A DNA stretch of 64,000 bases from Comamonas_C sp026954015 (GCA_035063785.1 JAPSFS010000006.1:124001-188000); one strand, 5' to 3'; counted from the first letter of the stretch, positions 43,102-51,641 are shown. Notes: generated by a model not told the origin, from the sequence alone. Numbers and translations are program-made.

Positions 43102-43932
43102 ATGCACCCCGAACAATCCGCCATCATCGACAGCCTGCACGTCACGCCGCCCTTCACCGGGCCGCACGATGCGCAGGCGCAGATCGCGCGGCGCATCGCC
43201 TTCCTCCAGCAGACGCTGCGCGCCAGCCCCTGCACCACGCTGGTGCTGGGCATCAGCGGCGGCGTCGATTCGTCGGTTGCGGGGCGGCTCGCGCAGCTCG
43301 CGGTCGAGGGGCTGCGCCACGAGAGCGGCGACGCGCGCTGGCGCTTCATCGCGGTGCGCCTGCCGTACCGCGCGCAGTTCGACGAGGCCGACGCGCAGGC
43401 GGCGCTCGCGTTCATCCGAGCCGACGAAGTGCGCACCGTACCGATCGAAGGCAGCGTCGCGGCGCTGGCCGAGCCGCTTGCCGACCTGCTCGCGCCGCTG
43501 GCCACGCGCCTGCACGACAGCGTGCTCGGCAATGTGAAGGCGCGCATCCGCATGGTGGCGCAGTACGCCATCGCCAATGCCACCAACGGCCTCGTGATCG
43601 GCACCGACCACGCGGCCGAGGCGGTGATGGGCTTTTTCACCAAGTACGGGGACGGGGCCTGCGACCTGGAGCCGCTCGCAGGGCTCGTGAAGGGCCAGGT
43701 GCGCGCGATCGGCACCGCGCTGGGCGCACCGGCGCACCTCGTGCACAAGGTGCCGACCGCCGACCTCGAAGACGGCCGCCCCGGCCTGCCCGACGAAGCC
43801 GCGCACGGGGTGACGTACGAGGACATCGACGCGTTCCTGCACGGCCAGACTGTCAGCGAGCCGTCGGCCCGGCGCATCGTGGCCGCTTACACCGCGAGCC
43901 GCCACAAGCGCACGATGCCCTTCACCCCATGA
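43102..43932 (+). CDS. nadE: Ammonia-dependent NAD+ synthetase
   Basis: A 276-residue enzyme that amidates deamido-NAD to NAD using ATP and free ammonia. The ATP-pyrophosphatase motif SGGVDSS is at residues 52-58, and GTDHAAEAVMGFFTKYGDG and PTADLEDGRPGLPDE match E. coli-type NadE closely. It lacks the N-terminal nitrilase/glutaminase domain, so it depends on ammonia. It lies between lysA and dapF, with 12 bases before it and a four-base overlap after it, and thus belongs to the same operon as gltBD. The link to ammonium assimilation is suggestive but not proven. Confidence 0.95.
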   Translation: MHPEQSAIIDSLHVTPPFTGPHDAQAQIARRIAFLQQTLRASPCTTLVLGISGGVDSSVAGRLAQLAVEGLRHESGDARWRFIAVRLPYRAQFDEADAQAALAFIRADEVRTVPIEGSVAALAEPLADLLAPLATRLHDSVLGNVKARIRMVAQYAIANATNGLVIGTDHAAEAVMGFFTKYGDGACDLEPLAGLVKGQVRAIGTALGAPAHLVHKVPTADLEDGRPGLPDEAAHGVTYEDIDAFLHGQTVSEPSARRIVAAYTASRHKRTMPFTP

Positions 43933-44792
43933 TGCAGCCCGCGCATCGCGCGCCCCTGCCGTTCACCAAGATGCACGGCCTGGGCAACGACTTCATGGTG
44001 ATCGACGCGACCGGCGGGCCGGTTGCGCTGACGGCCAGCGAGATCCGCGCCATGGCCGACCGGCATTTCGGCATCGGCTTCGACCAGTTGCTGCTCGTGG
44101 AGCCCGCGCCGCACGCGGGCGTGGACTTTGGCTACCGCATCTACAACGCCGACGGCGGTGAGGTGGAGCAGTGCGGCAACGGCGCGCGCTGCTTCGCGCG
44201 CTACGTGCGCGAGCAGGGGCTGACCGACCGGGACCGCATCCGCGTGCACACGCGCGCCGGGGCAATCGAGCTCGTCGTCACGCAGGGCGGCGACGTGCGC
44301 GTGGACATGGGCGCGCCACGATTCCTGCCCGCCGAGATTCCCTTCGTCGCCGACGCCCCCGCGCCGCGCTACGCGGTGCAGGTCGCAGGGGAGACGGTGG
44401 AGCTTGCGGCCGTGAGCATGGGCAACCCGCACGCGGTGCTGTGCGTGGACGACGTGGAGCGCGCGCCGGTCGCCCGGCTCGGCCCGCTGCTGGAGCACCA
44501 CGCGCGCTTTCCGGCGCGCGTCAACGTGGGCTTCATGCAGGTGCTCGCGCGCGATCGCATCCGGCTGCGCGTGCACGAGCGCGGCGCGGGCGAGACGCTG
44601 GCCTGCGGCAGTGGCGCGTGCGCCGCGGTCGTGGCAGGCCGACGCCTGGGGCTGCTGGACGCGCGCGTCACCGTGGCACTGCCGGGCGGCACGCTGGCGA
44701 TCCGCTGGGAGGGCGCAGGCGCCAACGTGCTCATGGACGGCCCCGCCGCGCGCGTCTACGACGGCCTGTGGCGCTGGCCCGCCGCCGCTTGA
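43929..44792 (+). CDS. dapF: Diaminopimelate epimerase
   Basis: A 287-residue cofactor-independent epimerase that interconverts LL- and meso-diaminopimelate. Both catalytic cysteines are present: Cys82 in QCGNGARC and Cys226 in ACGSGACA. The start FTKMHGLGNDFMVID is the family signature. It overlaps nadE by ATGA and ends the gltB-gltD-dapL-lysA-nadE-dapF run. Most betaproteobacteria have another dapF elsewhere, so this may be a second copy; that cannot be seen here. Confidence 0.96.
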   Translation: MMQPAHRAPLPFTKMHGLGNDFMVIDATGGPVALTASEIRAMADRHFGIGFDQLLLVEPAPHAGVDFGYRIYNADGGEVEQCGNGARCFARYVREQGLTDRDRIRVHTRAGAIELVVTQGGDVRVDMGAPRFLPAEIPFVADAPAPRYAVQVAGETVELAAVSMGNPHAVLCVDDVERAPVARLGPLLEHHARFPARVNVGFMQVLARDRIRLRVHERGAGETLACGSGACAAVVAGRRLGLLDARVTVALPGGTLAIRWEGAGANVLMDGPAARVYDGLWRWPAAA

Positions 44793-45021
44793 AACCTGCC
44801 GCGGCGGATCACGACGGCCCGGCGGGGCTGGCGCCGCCGCGAGGTCGCCGCCGTCGGCACTCTGCGCCAGCTGCGGCCAGCGGGTGGAGACGGCGTCAAC
44901 CACGCCCTGCAACTGCCCAACGCCTCGCGGCCCAGATAGACCAGCTCGACCACGTGGCAACGCTCGCCCATCCCGGTCACCGCGCGCAGGTGGTTCGGGT
45001 TGCCCTGCCGCGGTGCGCCGG
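44793..45021 (-). pseudogene. Possible frameshifted coding remnant
   Basis: The 229 bases between dapF and the ether-lipid enzyme gene hold no intact gene. On the minus strand one frame reads RAVTGMGERCHVVELVYLG, and a protein-like continuation (QLQGVVDAVSTRWPQLAQ) appears only after a frame change near 44907. This resembles the broken end of a small gene, but I cannot name a family and it may be chance in GC-rich DNA. Confidence 0.25.
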
Positions 45022-46821
45022 TCAGGCCTTCGGCATCGGTGTGTGCATCATTCGGGGTGTCCTGCCCTCCGGCATCGTGCGCGCGCGCTGCCGGCCCGCG
45101 CGCAATACCCCGCCGACGATCAGCGCCTGCGCGGCATAGTAGCTTGCAAGCACCCACACCGCCGACCACGGCAGCGGCTGCACGAAACGGTTGATGGCCA
45201 GCAGCGCGTCGCTCAGCATGAAGCTCACCGCCCCCAGCGCCACGCCGAGCGCCGGCGCGTCGCGCAGCAGCGACCAGCGCGCCCAGGCCTGCGCCGCCAT
45301 GAGCGCGATCACGAGCACGTAGGCGGCGACGGGCGCGCGCAGTCCCGCGGGCAGCCCGCCCACCCAGAGCACCACATACATGCCAGCGCCCAGCAGCAGC
45401 GTGGCCGCGAGCGCACCGCGAGCGGCCAACCACGGCGCGCGCAACCGGAACAGCGCGAGATAGCACAGATGCGCGAGCAGGAACGCCGCCAGCCCCACAA
45501 TGAACCGGCCCGGCAGCATCAGCGCCACGTCGCCCGCAAGCGACGCCACCAGCGCACCGAGCAGCAGCACGGATGAAACATTCCAGCCAGATCGGCCTCC
45601 AGCGCTTTGCTGGCGCGCGCTTGCAGCTACTGCGGCAATAGCAAACACCATGGCGGCGGGCTTGGCCGCGTGGTGCCACGACACGAGGCCGAGCGCGCTC
45701 GTCGCGGTGGCCAGCGCCCCGGCCTGCACCATCAGCGCCTCCCAGACCGAGAGCCGCCCCTGCATCGCCGCGCCCAGCGCCCACTGGCAGGCAACCAGCG
45801 CGGCGAACCAGACGAGGTTCTCGGCAAGCGGCGCGCCGTCGGCACGCCAGAGGAAGACGCTCACGCCCGCGATCAGCAGCGCGAACTGCACCACGGCGAA
45901 CCCGCGCACGGCGGGCGCCACCGCGGGATCGAACAGCGGCATGCGGTGGATGTCGAAGGCTGGCTTGGGATAACGCTGCGCCACGTCGGGGGGCCGCCAG
46001 CCGGGCGGGCGCAGCCACACGCCGATCTTGTCGCGCCAGCGCCGCGCGTGCCAGCTGTCGCGCGCCAACCCGGCGTACACCTGCAGGTTGGCCCAGAGCG
46101 GGTCCCAGCTTTCGAGCAGCCCGCGCGTGCCGTAGACGCAGGGCTCGCGCGCGTCCTCGTCCTCGAAGGTGCCGAAGAGCCGGTCCCAGACGATGAGGAT
46201 GCCGCCGTAGTTCCTGTCGATGTAGCGGTCGTTCACCGCATGGTGCACGCGGTGGTTGCTCGGGCTGCAGAACCACCGGTCGAACCAGCCCAGCCGCCCC
46301 ACCTGCTCGGTGTGCACCCAGAACTGGTAGAGCAGGTCAACGAGCCCGACCACGACGAACACCAGCGGCGGCACGCCCGCGAGCGCCATCGGCAGGTAGA
46401 ACAACCAGCCCAGCAGCGCGCCCGAGCTCGTCTGGCGCAGCGCGGTGGAGAGGTTGTAGTCCTGGCTCTGGTGGTGCACCGCGTGCGCGGCCCACAGCAC
46501 CGCCACCTCGTGGCCCTTGCGGTGCAGCCAGTAGTAGCAGAAGTCGTAGAACAGCAGCGCCAGCAGCCACCCCGGCGCGCTCGTCCAGAAGGCATCGTTG
46601 CGCCAGAGCGCGAACTGCTGCCACGCGAGCGTGTACAGCCCCACGCGCAGCAGCGCGGTAAACACCGCGCTCGTCTGGCTCAGCATGCCCAGGCTGATGC
46701 TGCTCACCGCGTCCGCAAGGCGAAACGCGGCCCGCCCGCGCGCCCGCGCGACGGCCCACTCCAGCGCCATCAACAGGAGGAATACCGGCGTGACGAGAAC
46801 GATGATCTGGCTACCCGACAT
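45022..46821 (-). CDS. Fused alkylglycerol monooxygenase-like and lysoplasmalogenase (YhhN/TMEM86) membrane protein
   Basis: A 599-residue multispanning membrane protein with two domains. Residues ~1-290 belong to the fatty acid hydroxylase/sterol desaturase superfamily, with the diiron histidine boxes HRKGHE, HAVHHQ and HRVHH. The surrounding text (HxxDYNLSTALRQ, LLYQFWVHTEQV, NYGGILIVWDRLFGTFE) is close to animal alkylglycerol monooxygenase (TMEM195), which cleaves ether lipids. Residues ~390-590 are a YhhN/TMEM86 lysoplasmalogenase domain (ASLAGDVALML, AYVLVIALMA, SFMLSDALLAINRF). The fusion suggests breakdown of alkyl- and vinyl-ether lipids by one protein. A dispersed repeat is translated in frame near the first YhhN helix. 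I chose the ATG at 46821; one codon set upstream (46830) is also possible. Confidence 0.85.
   Translation of the reverse strand: MSGSQIIVLVTPVFLLLMALEWAVARARGRAAFRLADAVSSISLGMLSQTSAVFTALLRVGLYTLAWQQFALWRNDAFWTSAPGWLLALLFYDFCYYWLHRKGHEVAVLWAAHAVHHQSQDYNLSTALRQTSSGALLGWLFYLPMALAGVPPLVFVVVGLVDLLYQFWVHTEQVGRLGWFDRWFCSPSNHRVHHAVNDRYIDRNYGGILIVWDRLFGTFEDEDAREPCVYGTRGLLESWDPLWANLQVYAGLARDSWHARRWRDKIGVWLRPPGWRPPDVAQRYPKPAFDIHRMPLFDPAVAPAVRGFAVVQFALLIAGVSVFLWRADGAPLAENLVWFAALVACQWALGAAMQGRLSVWEALMVQAGALATATSALGLVSWHHAAKPAAMVFAIAAVAASARQQSAGGRSGWNVSSVLLLGALVASLAGDVALMLPGRFIVGLAAFLLAHLCYLALFRLRAPWLAARGALAATLLLGAGMYVVLWVGGLPAGLRAPVAAYVLVIALMAAQAWARWSLLRDAPALGVALGAVSFMLSDALLAINRFVQPLPWSAVWVLASYYAAQALIVGGVLRAGRQRARTMPEGRTPRMMHTPMPKA
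45591..45630 (-). repeat. Dispersed ATAGCTG-type repeat, copy 8, inside a coding region
   Basis: On the minus strand a GTAGCTGCAAGCGCGCGCCA core is followed by AAGCGCTGGAGGCCGATC. It is translated in frame as part of a loop (ASARQQSAGGRSG) after the first helix of the lysoplasmalogenase domain. Confidence 0.7.
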
Positions 46822-46869
46822 GCCCCGCATTGTGGGCCCGCGCCCGCCCGCTTGGCGTACAGTGCCTGC

Positions 46870-48363
46870 ATGCCGCAAGACCCAGACGCCATCCCGTCCG
46901 AACGCGCCGCGCGCCAGGCCGCCATCGTGCGGGCGCTCTCGGGCTGCGTGCCCGCGCACGCGCTGCTCTACCACCGCGAGGACACCACGCCCTACGAGTG
47001 CGACGGCCTCACCGCCTACCGCCAGCGCCCGCTCGTCGTCTGCCTGCCCGAGGACGAGGCGCAGGTGCAGGCGGTGCTGCAGACCTGCCACCGCCTGTCG
47101 GTGCCGGTGGTGGCGCGCGGCGCGGGCACGGGTCTTTCAGGTGGCGCGCTGCCGCACGCGATGGGCGTGACGCTCTCGCTTGCCAAGTTCAACCGCATCC
47201 TGAAAATCGATCCGCTCGCGCGCACCGCCACCGTGCAGTGCGGCGTGCGCAACCTCGCGATCAGCGAGGCCGCCGCGCGCCACGGCCTGTACTACGCGCC
47301 CGACCCGAGCAGCCAGATCGCCTGCACCATAGGCGGCAACATCGCGGAGAACTCCGGCGGCGTGCACTGCCTGAAGTACGGCCTCACGGTGCACAACGTG
47401 CTGCGCGTGCGCGGCTACACCGTGGAGGGCGAGCCGGTCGAATTCGGCTCCGAGGCGCTCGACACCCCCGGCTACGACCTGCTGGCAGCCGTGATCGGCA
47501 GCGAGGGCATGCTCGCCGTCACGCTGGAAGCCACGGTGCGCCTCATCCCGCGCCCGCAATTGGCGCGCTGCATCATGGCGAGCTTCTCCGACGTGCGCCA
47601 CGCGGGCAACGCGGTTGCGGCGGTGATCGCCGCGGGCATCATCCCCGCGGGTCTGGAAATGATGGATGGCCCGATGACGCGCGCGGTCGAAGACTTCGTG
47701 CACGCGGGCTACGACCTCAGCGCCGCCGCCATCCTGCTGTGCGAGAGCGACGGCACGCCCGAGGAGGTCGAGGAAGAAATCGCGCGCATGAGCGAGGTGC
47801 TGCAGTCGGCGGGCGCCACCGCGATCGCGGTGAGCCAGAGCGAGCAGGAGCGCCTGACCTTCTGGAGCGGGCGCAAGAACGCCTTCCCCGCGAGCGGGCG
47901 CATCAGCCCCGACTACATGTGCATGGACTCCACCATCCCACGCAGGCGCCTCGCGGACATCCTGCTCGCGATCGCCGGGATGGAAAAAAAGTACCGCCTG
48001 CGCTGCTGCAACGTGTTTCACGCGGGCGACGGCAACCTGCACCCGCTGATCCTCTTTGACGCCAACGACCCCGACGAGCTGCACCGCGCTGAAGCTTTCG
48101 GCGCCGACATCCTGGAGACCAGCGTCGCGATGGGCGGCACGGTGACCGGCGAGCACGGCGTGGGCGTGGAAAAGCTCAACTCGATGTGCGTGCAGTTCTC
48201 CAGCGAGGAGCACGCGCAGATGCTGGCGCTGAAAAAGGCGTTCGACCCCAGCGGCCTGCTCAACCCCGGCAAGGTAGTGCCCACGCTGCAGCGCTGCGCC
48301 GAGTACGGCAAGATGCTGGTGCGCGGCGGCCAGCTCGCGCACCCCGAGCTGCCGCGCTTTTGA
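46870..48363 (+). CDS. glcD: FAD-linked oxidase, glycolate oxidase subunit GlcD-like
   Basis: A 497-residue FAD enzyme of the PCMH/vanillyl-alcohol-oxidase fold that oxidises 2-hydroxy acids such as glycolate or D-lactate. The FAD-binding domain (about residues 40-220) includes VVARGAGTGLSGGALP and IGGNIAENSGGVHCLKYG. The C-terminal domain has CNVFHAGDGNLHPLILFD and GTVTGEHGVGVEKL. In the usual glcDEF operon the FAD-binding GlcE and iron-sulfur GlcF subunits follow; here a dispersed repeat and a convergent phaM gene follow instead. The ATG at 46870 is 48 bases from the divergent membrane enzyme gene. Confidence 0.9.
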   Translation: MPQDPDAIPSERAARQAAIVRALSGCVPAHALLYHREDTTPYECDGLTAYRQRPLVVCLPEDEAQVQAVLQTCHRLSVPVVARGAGTGLSGGALPHAMGVTLSLAKFNRILKIDPLARTATVQCGVRNLAISEAAARHGLYYAPDPSSQIACTIGGNIAENSGGVHCLKYGLTVHNVLRVRGYTVEGEPVEFGSEALDTPGYDLLAAVIGSEGMLAVTLEATVRLIPRPQLARCIMASFSDVRHAGNAVAAVIAAGIIPAGLEMMDGPMTRAVEDFVHAGYDLSAAAILLCESDGTPEEVEEEIARMSEVLQSAGATAIAVSQSEQERLTFWSGRKNAFPASGRISPDYMCMDSTIPRRRLADILLAIAGMEKKYRLRCCNVFHAGDGNLHPLILFDANDPDELHRAEAFGADILETSVAMGGTVTGEHGVGVEKLNSMCVQFSSEEHAQMLALKKAFDPSGLLNPGKVVPTLQRCAEYGKMLVRGGQLAHPELPRF

Positions 48364-48371
48364 ATCTCGAT

Positions 48372-48413
48372 AAAAGTGGCTCCAGCGCTTGTCCAGCAAG
48401 CGCCGGCAGCTAT
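48372..48413 (-). repeat. Dispersed ATAGCTG-type repeat, copy 9
   Basis: On the minus strand it reads ATAGCTGCCGGCGCTTGCTG, then GACAAGCGCTGGAGCCACTTTT. It lies between the convergent glcD and phaM genes. Confidence 0.88.
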
Positions 48414-48430
48414 CAAACCACGAGTCTTTC

Positions 48431-49090
48431 TTACGCGCCGCGGCGGGGCTTGCGCGCCGCGGACTTCTTCGCGGCCGCCTTCTTGCGCGGCGCGGCGGTG
48501 CCTGTGGACTTGGGCAACATCGATGATGCCACGGCACTGGCGGCCTTGAGCGCCGCCTGCTGCGCGCTCGCGTCGCCCATCGCCTTCGCGGCGATCTCCT
48601 GAAACTGCTGCGTCAACGCACCCCACCATTGCAGCGGGTCGGTGACCGTGCTGGCAGGCGCCGGGGCGGCGGTATCGGCGGGCGCTTCGGGTTCAGGCTG
48701 CGGCGCGGGCGCGGCGCTCGGGGGCTCCGGGGCGGCGGCCGGCGCTGGCCCCGCGGGCTCGACAGGCGCGGCCGGGGCGGCACGGAAGGCACCGCTGGCC
48801 AGATCCGTCATCGCCACGTTCATGCCCTGCAGCGTCGCAAGCGTCATGCGCTGTACCTCCAGCGCCTGCACCGTGGCGTTGAGCGCGCGCACGTTCTGCT
48901 CCAGCCAGAACTGCACCGTCTTCAGCTCGCGGATGCGCTGGTCGATCTCGGGCACGCTCATCGTCGGCGCCACCCAACCCGCCATCGGCGGCATCGTGGG
49001 CAGGCTCGCCGCCGCGCCCTCCGAGAGCTTTTGCAGAAAGTCGAATCCGGGCACGAAACGCCCGAAGCCGAAGGGGGATGTGTCGCTCAT
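48431..49090 (-). CDS. phaM: PhaM-type polyhydroxyalkanoate granule regulatory protein
   Basis: A 219-residue protein with the PhaM start: FGRFVPGFDFLQKLSEGA, then a helical region (PEIDQRIRELKTVQFWLEQN) that can form a coiled coil. A long Ala/Pro linker (about residues 105-150) is followed by a helical segment (DPLQWWGALTQQFQEIAAKA) and a histone-like, Lys/Ala-rich C-terminal tail (RKKAAAKKSAARKPRR). In Ralstonia, PhaM activates PHB synthase and tethers granules to the nucleoid through such a tail. It suggests this organism stores polyhydroxyalkanoates. No pha synthesis genes lie nearby. Confidence 0.85.
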   Translation of the reverse strand: MSDTSPFGFGRFVPGFDFLQKLSEGAAASLPTMPPMAGWVAPTMSVPEIDQRIRELKTVQFWLEQNVRALNATVQALEVQRMTLATLQGMNVAMTDLASGAFRAAPAAPVEPAGPAPAAAPEPPSAAPAPQPEPEAPADTAAPAPASTVTDPLQWWGALTQQFQEIAAKAMGDASAQQAALKAASAVASSMLPKSTGTAAPRKKAAAKKSAARKPRRGA

Positions 49091-49120
49091 GCTCGCTCCT
49101 TGGGTTGTGCAACCGCCAGC

Positions 49121-49876
49121 TTAGCGCCCCGGCGGCTGCAGGTACAGCGTGGCCAGGTGCTGCAGCGCCGCATCGCTCAACTTCAGCCGCTGGCGCAGGT
49201 AGCCCGGCACGCCACCGTGCTCACGCTCGATCGCATCCAGCGCCGCCTGCAGGTACCCGGGGCGCACGCCCCAGATCACCTCATGCACCGCGCGGGTGCG
49301 CACGTCCACGGCGGGCGGCGGAGGTCTGCGGTAGAGCGCGTTCGTGAGCAGGTAGTCCTGCATCACCACCTCGCGCGACACGCCCAGTGCGAGCAGCAGC
49401 AGCGCCGCGGCAAAGCCGGTGCGGTCCTTGCCCGCGGTGCAGTGAAACACCAGCGGCGCGTCGCCTTCGAGCAACTGCGCAAAAAACGCGCCGAACTGCG
49501 GCGCATCGTCGGCCACGAAGCCCAGATACGTCTCGCGCATCAGCCGCTCGGCCTGCGCCACGTCCAGCCGCTCGCCGCGCGCCACAAGCTCGCGGTAGCG
49601 GCGCACGACCGTGGGCTCGATCGGCACCGACTGGTAGCGCACCGAGGCGAGCTCATAGGGTTGCGCGGCGCGCTCTTCCCGGCCGCGAAAATCCACCGCG
49701 CGCGCCAGCCCCAGCTGCGCCAGTTGCGCGGTGTCCTGCGGCGTCAGCGCCGCGAGGTGGTCCGAGCGGAACAGCGTGCGCCAGCGCAGGCGCCGCCCGT
49801 CGGCCGCGCCGTAGCCGCCCAGATCACGGAAATTGCTGGCGCCGGCGAGTGTCAGCGCACGAGAAAAATCTCCCAT
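49121..49876 (-). CDS. Tyrosine-specific protein phosphatase (DSP/PTP family)
   Basis: A 251-residue phosphatase of the bacterial tyrosine-phosphatase family that also includes lipid phosphatases. The P-loop HCTAGKDRTG holds the catalytic Cys146, and NFRDLGGY near the N-terminus is the other family signature. There is no signal peptide, so it is cytoplasmic. It lies between phaM and an amidohydrolase gene on the same strand, with short gaps. Its substrate is unknown. Confidence 0.9.
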   Translation of the reverse strand: MGDFSRALTLAGASNFRDLGGYGAADGRRLRWRTLFRSDHLAALTPQDTAQLAQLGLARAVDFRGREERAAQPYELASVRYQSVPIEPTVVRRYRELVARGERLDVAQAERLMRETYLGFVADDAPQFGAFFAQLLEGDAPLVFHCTAGKDRTGFAAALLLLALGVSREVVMQDYLLTNALYRRPPPPAVDVRTRAVHEVIWGVRPGYLQAALDAIEREHGGVPGYLRQRLKLSDAALQHLATLYLQPPGR

Positions 49877-49885
49877 GCACCGACT

Positions 49886-51085
49886 TTAGCGGGGCGCAAG
49901 CCATTGCTGCGCCAGCCGCACCCAGTAGCTCGCCCCCAGCGGGATCAGCGCGTCGTTGAAGTCGTAGCTCGGGTTGTGCAGGGTGCACGGGCCGGCGCCG
50001 TGGCCCAGCTCGCGATGGTCACCCTCGCCATTGCCGATGAAGACGTAGGCGCCGGGTTTTGCCTGCAGCATGAACGAGAAATCCTCTGCGCCCATCGTCG
50101 GCTCCTGCGCCAGCACCTGCTCCGGCCCCACGATATCGGCCATCACGCGCGCGGCGAACGCCGCCTCGTCGGCGCTGTTGACCGTGGCCGGGTAGTTGCG
50201 CGTGAACTCGAACTCGCAGCGCGCGCCGAACGCGGCGCTCGTGTGCTCGGCCACCTCGCGCATGCGCCGCTCGATCAGATCCAGCAGTTCCACCGTGAAG
50301 GTGCGCACCGTGCCCTGCAGCTCGCAGGTGTCGGGCACCACGTTGGTCGCTTCGCCCGCGTGGATCATCGTGACCGAGATCACGCCCGCGTCGACCGGCT
50401 TGCGGTTGCGGCTGATGATGGTCTGAAAAGCCTGCACCATCTGGCAGGCCACCGGCACCGGGTCTATGCCCAGGTGCGGCATGCCGCCATGCCCGCCCTT
50501 GCCGCGCACGGTGATCTTGAACTCGTTGCTCGACGCCATCACCGGCCCGCCGCTCACCGCGAACGTGCCCACCGCCATGCCTGGCCAGTTGTGCATGCCG
50601 AAGACGGCCTGCATCGCAAAGCGCTCGAACAGCCCGTCCTTCATCATCTCGCGCGCGCCGCCGCCGCCCTCCTCGGCGGGCTGGAAGATGAGGTACACGG
50701 TGCCATCGAAATCGCGGTGCGCCGCCAGGTACTGCCCCGCCGCGAGCAGCATTGCGGTATGCCCGTCGTGCCCGCAGGCGTGCATCTTGCCCGCGTGGCG
50801 GCTCGCGTGCGCGAAGGTGTTGAACTCGCGCATCGGCAGCGCGTCCATGTCGGCGCGCAGGCCGAGCGCGCGCCCGCACGAGCCGCCGTCGCGCCCCTGC
50901 ACGATGCCCACGACGCCGGTCGTGCCCATGCCGCGGTGCACCGGTATGCCCCACGCTGCCAGGCGCTCGGCCACCACGTCGGCGGTGCGCCGCTCTTCAA
51001 AGCACAGCTCAGGATGCGCGTGGATGTCGCGGCGCAGTGTGGCTATCGTGCCCGCCTCGCGGGCGATCGCTTCGATGATGTGCAT
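49886..51085 (-). CDS. M20-family amidohydrolase (hippurate hydrolase-like)
   Basis: A 399-residue zinc hydrolase of peptidase family M20D. It has the start LRRDIHAHPELCFEERRT, the metal ligand motifs ACGHDGHTAMLLAAG and QPAEEGGGGA, and GAEDFSFMLQ near the C-terminus, with a dimerisation domain between. Such enzymes release amino acids from N-acyl or N-carbamoyl derivatives (hippurate, N-acetyl amino acids). It ends nine bases before the phosphatase start, so the two genes are probably co-transcribed. Confidence 0.93.
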   Translation of the reverse strand: MHIIEAIAREAGTIATLRRDIHAHPELCFEERRTADVVAERLAAWGIPVHRGMGTTGVVGIVQGRDGGSCGRALGLRADMDALPMREFNTFAHASRHAGKMHACGHDGHTAMLLAAGQYLAAHRDFDGTVYLIFQPAEEGGGGAREMMKDGLFERFAMQAVFGMHNWPGMAVGTFAVSGGPVMASSNEFKITVRGKGGHGGMPHLGIDPVPVACQMVQAFQTIISRNRKPVDAGVISVTMIHAGEATNVVPDTCELQGTVRTFTVELLDLIERRMREVAEHTSAAFGARCEFEFTRNYPATVNSADEAAFAARVMADIVGPEQVLAQEPTMGAEDFSFMLQAKPGAYVFIGNGEGDHRELGHGAGPCTLHNPSYDFNDALIPLGASYWVRLAQQWLAPR

Positions 51086-51210
51086 GGTGGTGATCCTCGG
51101 TGGCCGCAGTCTAGCCCGAGGTACCGCGTGCGGCTAGCGCAATGCGGTGACCGACCAAGCTACTTGTCTGCCGGAAATTGCGAGACCATCCAGGTCATCG
51201 TCCGGGCCAC

Positions 51211-51507
51211 TCAGGCCGCGTCACATCGCTGCGCGAGGTAACCCGAGCCGCAGGCGTACAGCTCCTGCAGCGCATGCTGCAGATGCAGCGCCTCCTCGTC
51301 TTCGGGGGTGCCATCGCGCCCCGCCGCCTGTTCGCGCTCGACATACCCACGCACCGCGCCGACCATGGTGTGCGCCATGTCTTCGGCAGGCATCCGGTGT
51401 TGCAGAAATTCCGGCGCGGCGGCAGTTGCCACATGGATGGCGGAGCGCAGACGCTCGGCCTGGCGGCCTGGCGCGGCGCCGCTGCCGGCGGTGGGTTTGG
51501 AGTGCAT
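51211..51507 (-). CDS. Small hypothetical protein
   Basis: A 98-residue reading frame with a good GGGAG box seven bases before the ATG at 51507. It contains a helical central part (AEDMAHTMVGAVRGYVEREQ and DEEALHLQHALQELYAC) with no signal peptide or membrane segment. I do not recognise the family. It lies alone between the M20 hydrolase and the lysE-like gene; longer versions of the frame upstream are possible but lack a better start. Confidence 0.45.
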   Translation of the reverse strand: MHSKPTAGSGAAPGRQAERLRSAIHVATAAAPEFLQHRMPAEDMAHTMVGAVRGYVEREQAAGRDGTPEDEEALHLQHALQELYACGSGYLAQRCDAA

Positions 51508-51641
51508 GACGATCTCCCGGCACGATGCGCGCGGTCGCAGCCGGCGCACCCGCGCGCAGGCCACCACGCTCTCGCGCATTATTGCCGTCGCACATCCCCC
51601 TGCTGGACGTAGCATCATCCACCCCACGCGCTTTCCAACCC

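Noticed and set aside
40580..44792. The dapL-lysA-nadE-dapF genes considered as a secondary-metabolite cluster
   Set aside because: There is no synthetase, tailoring or export gene, and NadE and DapF are textbook versions of primary enzymes; a primary pathway explains the set better.
51147..51612. Plus-strand frames opposite the small hypothetical gene
   Set aside because: They lack ribosome-binding sites and have Arg/Pro-rich shadow-like composition; the minus-strand 98-residue frame has a better start.
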